From contig DAOUMU010000118.1 of NCBI GenBank assembly GCA_034409055.1, positions 1 through 16,409 of the forward strand: a stretch of 16,409 bases of DNA, read 5' to 3'. Made by a program: the position numbers and the translations under genes. Shown piece after piece: positions 13,653 through 16,409 of the stretch. Position 1 is the stretch's first letter; each line of letters starts with the position of its first letter. The notes under the pieces were generated by a model that saw only the letters and a list, made by a program, of their open reading frames with translations, was not told where the DNA came from and did not search any database. This DNA is from DAOUMU01 sp034409055. Lineage in GTDB: Bacteria; Chloroflexota; Anaerolineae; 4572-78; J111.

Positions 13653-13782
13653 CTACCTACCCTCATGTCATTCCGAGGAGTGAAGCGACGAGGAATCTCC
13701 AAAACTTTGGCCCAAAAGAGGTTTACTTTACCAAAACCTTGGGGATTCTTCACCTGTTCAGAATGACATGGTAGGTAGTTAC
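13649..13782. mobile_element. MITE copy 2, IS66-like ends, inserted at the icd stop
   Basis: This 134-bp copy of the element at 706-848 is in opposite orientation. The ends are GTAACTACCTACC and GGTAGGTAGTTAC. A perfect 8-bp duplication CAGAATTT lies at 13641-13648 and 13783-13790. The pre-insertion sequence reads CAGAATTTGTAATCAG, in which the original stop TAA also followed TTG. Because the element begins GTAA, the insertion recreates exactly the same last codon and stop. Confidence 0.92.
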
Positions 13783-13790
13783 CAGAATTT

Positions 13791-13879
13791 GTAATCAGCC
13801 AGAGCTATAACTACATAGAACCAGAATTAGCAATGAAAAAGTAACTTCCGGTGCAACAACCTCATAAAGCATCCAACCA
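13791..13879. other. Intergenic stretch with nothing recognised
   Basis: The first bases (TAATCAG) are the displaced original stop and trailer of icd. No gene, hairpin or repeat was identified in the rest. Confidence 0.5.
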
Positions 13880-13907
13880 CGTAAAACGTAAAGCGTAAAA
13901 CGTAAAA
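13880..13907 (+). repeat. CGTAAAA heptamer array
   Basis: Four units (CGTAAAA, CGTAAAG, CGTAAAA, CGTAAAA) end where the dispersed repeat begins. The same heptamer occurs inside copy 1 of that repeat near 5545. Confidence 0.85.
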
Positions 13908-13939
13908 GTGAGCTGTAGATAAGTCATTACGCTTCACGT

Positions 13940-13954
13940 CACCTGCCCTGTGGG
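13940..13954 (-). repeat. 15-bp unit CCCACAGGGCAGGTG
   Basis: On the minus strand it lies between CGTAAA and ACGTGAAG. It is absent at the matching point of copy 1 of the dispersed repeat. Confidence 0.88.
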
Positions 13955-13961
13955 TTTACGT

Positions 13962-13976
13962 CACCTGCCCTGTGGG
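13962..13976 (-). repeat. 15-bp unit CCCACAGGGCAGGTG, second in tandem context
   Basis: It is identical to the unit at 13940-13954 and separated from it by one heptamer (TTTACGT, plus strand). On the minus strand it lies between CTCGTGAA and ACGTAAA, and it is absent at the matching point of copy 1. Confidence 0.88.
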
Positions 13977-14054
13977 TTCACGAGTTGGCTAGCGACATCA
14001 AGCGGAAGTTAATTTTTGCTCCACTGGCAAGCCAAATTCCGGTTTGATGAAATA

Positions 14055-14112
14055 GGGAGTAAGAAGTAAGGCGATTTTTTCCCCTAATCCTACTTCTTAC
14101 TGCCTACTCCCC
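14055..14112. repeat. Hairpin GGGAGTAAGAAGTAAGG / CCTACTTCTTACTGCC
   Basis: The left arm is 14055-14071 and the right arm 14089-14112, both built of AGTAAG/AAGTAAG-like units, with a T-run and C-run in the loop. It could form a stable stem in a transcript. Its role is unknown. Confidence 0.55.
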
Positions 14113-14118
14113 GCTGGG

Positions 14119-14264
14119 TTGAATCACTGAAGCACTGAAAAGATTGATCACTCTGAATTTACCTACCATGACGAGCTAAATGACCAACATCTCAAGCCAT
14201 CTCACCACTAAAAGAACCTATTTCAGTGATTTCATTATCAATCATCAGTGAGTCAGTGATTCAA
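14119..14264. repeat. Inverted repeat pair TTGAATCACTGA
   Basis: The arm 14119-14138 and the complement of arm 14245-14264 match at 18 of 20 positions. Both arms contain CACTGA units. The 106 bp between them shows no gene. This may be one more small hairpin element. Confidence 0.55.
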
Positions 14265-14371
14265 TTTCGCCCCAAAACTGGCGCACCCCTTGTCCATTGC
14301 CTCGACCAAGCCGCTTGCTATTTCCCATTTTAGCGACGCTCTGCGGCCGGTCGTTGCCGGTGATGACTAAT

Positions 14372-14466
14372 GACCAACGACCAACCCACAGGGCAGGCGA
14401 CCAACGACCAACGACTAACGACCAACGACCAATAACCAACAACCAACCAACCAACAACCAACAACC
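14372..14466 (+). repeat. GACCAAC / AACCAAC heptamer array
   Basis: The array has GACCAAC units at the left, decaying into AACCAAC/CAAC units at the right, and ends 9 bp before the AAGGAG ribosome binding site of the SBBP gene. One 15-bp unit interrupts it at 14385-14399. The same heptamer occurs in the coding array at 3052-3081. Confidence 0.85.
14385..14399 (+). repeat. 15-bp unit, variant CCCACAGGGCAGGCG, in the GACCAAC array
   Basis: The context is GACCAACGACCAA, then the unit, then ACCAACGACC. Its last bases CG match the CG of the array, so the net insertion here can also be read as 13 bp. The single change from the consensus is T to C at position 14. Confidence 0.8.
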
Positions 14467-14488
14467 AGATTTCCAAGGAGACAAACCA

Positions 14489-16409
14489 GTGACTGACCAA
14501 AACATTAGCCAAACCAAGACCTTATCAAGCCTTGTCCGGCTGGCCCTGGTGATAGCTGGGCTGGCCGCTATGGTGGCCTTAAGGGGGGGCGGGCCGGTCT
14601 GGGCCGGGGTGAATCCGGTCCAGACCAACCCTTTGAGGCCCCCGCCTGGCGCGAGTGCCCCGCCGCACCGGCCGGCCATGCTGCAATTCAAGGCAGGCGG
14701 GCATATCATCGGCTTTCAACCCGATAGAGTATACCTGGCCGGTCTGGACCACGCCCTGAGCGTGCAGTTCGTCGGGGCCAGGCGGGTGATGCCCCAGGCA
14801 GCGACAATAGAGGGAACCAACCCCGCCCCTCTTGACGCCGGAGCGCGCCCCTTGACCCGGGTGACCTACCCCAACTTGTGGCCAGGGGTCAGCCTCACCT
14901 ACGAAGCCCAACCGGGCAGCATTGCCAAAAGCACCTACATGGTGGCCCCCGGAGCCGATCCGGCCCAGATCCACCTGCGCTACAACGCGCCGGTCACGCT
15001 CCAGCCCGACGGTTCGCTGGGCTTTGCCTTTGCCAGCGGCCGCCTGACCGAAGCCGCGCCCGTGGCCTGGCAGGAGATCGCTGGTCGGCGTGTGCCGGTC
15101 TCCATAGCCTTCAGCTCGCGCGGCCGGTCAGAGATCGGTTTTGCTCTGGGTCCCTACGACCCGCACTACCCTCTGATCATTGACCCCGCCTACCGGTGGC
15201 ACACCTTCTATGGCAGCAGCGACGCGGACGTAGGCCTTGGTATCGCCGTGGATGGGAGCGGCAATCTCTATGTCATGGGCCAAAGCGAGGCAACCTGGAA
15301 CGGGCCAGGCAACACCGCCCCGCTGAATGCCCATAATGGGGACTTCGACATCGTGGTGGTTAAGCTGAACAGCAGCGGGACCTACCGGTGGCACACCTTC
15401 TATGGCAGCAGCAGCGTGGACGAAGGCTATGGTATCGCCGTGGATGGGAGCGGCAATCTCTACGTCACGGGCGAGAGCTATGCGACCTGGAACGGGCCAG
15501 GCCCCACCGCCCCGCTGAATGCCTTTAGCGGGGGTATCGACATCGCGGTGCTCAAGCTAAACAGCAGCGGGACCTACCGGTGGCACACCTTCTATGGCAG
15601 CAGTAATCTGGACGGAGGCTGGGGTATCGCCGTGGATGGAAGCGGCAATGTCTACGTCACGGGCACGAGCCAGGCGACCTGGAACGGGCCAGGCGTCACC
15701 GCCCCGCTGAATGCCCATAGCGGGGGCGACGACATCGTGGCGCTCAAGCTGAACAGCAGCGGGACCTACCAATGGCACACCTTCTATGGCAACAGCAGCA
15801 CTGACGGAGGTACTGGTATCGCCGTGGATGGGAGCGGCAATCTCTATGTCACGGGCTATAGCCAGGCGAGTTGGAACGGGCCAGGTGACACCGCCCCGCT
15901 GAATGCCCATAGCGGGGGCAGCGACATCGTGGTGCTCAAGCTGAACGGCAGCGGGGCCTACCAGTGGCACACCTTCTATGGCAGCAGCAACGGGGACGCA
16001 GGCGATGGTATCGCTGTGGATGGGAGCGGCGATGTCTATATCACGGGTTGGAACGATGCGACCTGGAATGGGCCAGGCGACACCCCCCCGCTGCATGCCC
16101 ATAGCGGGAGCATAGACATAGTGGTGGTGAAGCTGAACAGCAGCGGGATCTACCAGTGGCACACCTTCTATGGTAGCAGCAGCAATTCTGACTTTGGTCA
16201 GGATATCGCCGTGGATGGGAGTGGCAATCTCTATGTCACGGGCTATAGCTATGTGACCTGGAACGGGCCAGACCCCACCCCCCCGCTGAATGCCTTTAGC
16301 GGGAACGGCGACATCGTGGCGCTCAAGCTGAACAGCAGCGGGACCTACCAGTGGCACACCTTCTATGGCAGCAGCAACTGGGACGAAGGCTATGGTATCG
16401 CCGTGGATG
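14489..16409 (+). CDS. Secreted SBBP-repeat beta-propeller protein (3' end beyond window)
   Basis: There are at least 640 codons without a stop. The start is GTG 14489, with AAGGAG (14475-14480) 8 bases upstream. Residues about 16-40 form a signal peptide (LVRLALVIAGLAAMVAL, likely cut after VWA). Residues about 45-233 match the domain that usually precedes SBBP repeats, with YPNLWPGVSLTYE, YMVAPGADPAQIHLRY and YDPHYPLIIDP. From Tyr235 there are 64-residue repeats of the type WHTFYGSS...GIAVDGSGNLYVTG...TWNGPG..APLNA...DIVVLKLNSSG: six full copies and part of a seventh before the edge. Such repeats build beta-propellers or rows of blades on exported surface proteins of bacteria with large genomes. 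Binding partner unknown. The blades are far more alike than is usual, pointing to recent expansion. The end and any C-terminal anchor are not visible. Confidence 0.92.
   Translation, partial: MTDQNISQTKTLSSLVRLALVIAGLAAMVALRGGGPVWAGVNPVQTNPLRPPPGASAPPHRPAMLQFKAGGHIIGFQPDRVYLAGLDHALSVQFVGARRVMPQAATIEGTNPAPLDAGARPLTRVTYPNLWPGVSLTYEAQPGSIAKSTYMVAPGADPAQIHLRYNAPVTLQPDGSLGFAFASGRLTEAAPVAWQEIAGRRVPVSIAFSSRGRSEIGFALGPYDPHYPLIIDPAYRWHTFYGSSDADVGLGIAVDGSGNLYVMGQSEATWNGPGNTAPLNAHNGDFDIVVVKLNSSGTYRWHTFYGSSSVDEGYGIAVDGSGNLYVTGESYATWNGPGPTAPLNAFSGGIDIAVLKLNSSGTYRWHTFYGSSNLDGGWGIAVDGSGNVYVTGTSQATWNGPGVTAPLNAHSGGDDIVALKLNSSGTYQWHTFYGNSSTDGGTGIAVDGSGNLYVTGYSQASWNGPGDTAPLNAHSGGSDIVVLKLNGSGAYQWHTFYGSSNGDAGDGIAVDGSGDVYITGWNDATWNGPGDTPPLHAHSGSIDIVVVKLNSSGIYQWHTFYGSSSNSDFGQDIAVDGSGNLYVTGYSYVTWNGPDPTPPLNAFSGNGDIVALKLNSSGTYQWHTFYGSSNWDEGYGIAVD
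15191..16409 (+). repeat. 192-bp tandem DNA repeat encoding SBBP blades
   Basis: Units begin at 15191, 15383, 15575, 15767, 15959, 16151 and 16346. The period is 192 bp five times, then 195 bp because the sixth unit has one extra codon in its GSSSNSD segment. Long stretches such as TGGCACACCTTCTATGG and GCCGTGGATGG are the same in almost all units. The final unit is cut by the window edge. Confidence 0.92.

Larger units (their letters stand above)
13905..14045 (-). repeat. Dispersed intergenic repeat, copy 2 (carries two 15-bp units)
   Basis: Its reverse complement aligns with 5476-5588 over the whole length, with scattered substitutions. In the stretch from GCCAACTCGTGAA to ACGTGAAGCGTAATGA the two copies are identical apart from two 15-bp insertions here. 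The two copies are inverted and lie 8.3 kb apart, around the exporter operon, SDR gene and icd. Confidence 0.85.

Noticed and set aside
11654..14466. Repeat arrays as a CRISPR array
   Set aside because: Units are 7 bp with no unique spacers of 25-40 bp, and no cas gene is present.
15557..16357. 266-codon open frame on the minus strand
   Set aside because: It is the antisense of the SBBP repeats; its own repeat structure is fully explained by the 192-bp units.

Overview
The window (16.4 kb, fairly GC-rich apart from the AT-richer first 1 kb) looks like a chromosomal piece of a Chloroflexota bacterium, probably of the Anaerolineae/Caldilineae kind. This is an inference from style: secreted proteins ending in a (Y/W)LPxILK tail, an SBBP-repeat giant protein, an FHA-FHA-ABC exporter, and intergenic DNA full of heptamer arrays and small hairpin elements. 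No transposase, tRNA, rRNA or CRISPR array was found.

Layout. 1-1000: a small secreted or membrane protein of unknown function (121-696, -), whose upstream frame (845-982) is cut by a 143-bp MITE. 999-1532: gene debris, namely a Ca2+/H+ antiporter fragment, a response-regulator receiver fragment with in-frame stops on the other strand, and two hairpin elements. 1580-5086 (-): a two-gene operon of secreted proteins, an FG-GAP/VCBS propeller protein and a right-handed beta-helix protein, sharing a C-terminal motif. 5087-5720: intergenic repeats and a candidate promoter. 5721-10466 (+): an operon of a zinc-ribbon/FHA/FHA/ABCG-like exporter and a membrane-anchored subtilisin-like protease. 10467-10855: two hairpin MITEs and a promoter. 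10856-11662 (+): a short-chain dehydrogenase. 11663-12407: heptamer arrays and nested hairpins. 12408-13652 (+): NADP-type isocitrate dehydrogenase (icd). 13653-14488: MITE, inverted intergenic repeat and heptamer arrays. 14489 to the right edge (+): a secreted SBBP beta-propeller protein, running out of the window.

The genes are mostly of recognisable families. The unusual part is the intergenic DNA. (1) Two 134-143 bp MITEs have perfect 8-bp target duplications and GTAA ends, as in IS66-family elements; both put an in-frame TAA on the frame they interrupt, and one sits exactly on the icd stop codon without changing the protein. (2) A fixed 15-bp unit, CCCACAGGGCAGGTG or a near variant, occurs five times. 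It lies inside or next to heptamer arrays and always directly follows AA. Two inverted copies of one intergenic repeat (5476-5588 and 13905-14045) differ by exactly two insertions of this unit, so they act as an empty-site/filled-site comparison. I know of no described element that matches it, but no database search could be run. (3) Several repeats occur as inverted pairs around gene blocks, which would allow inversion or mobilisation.
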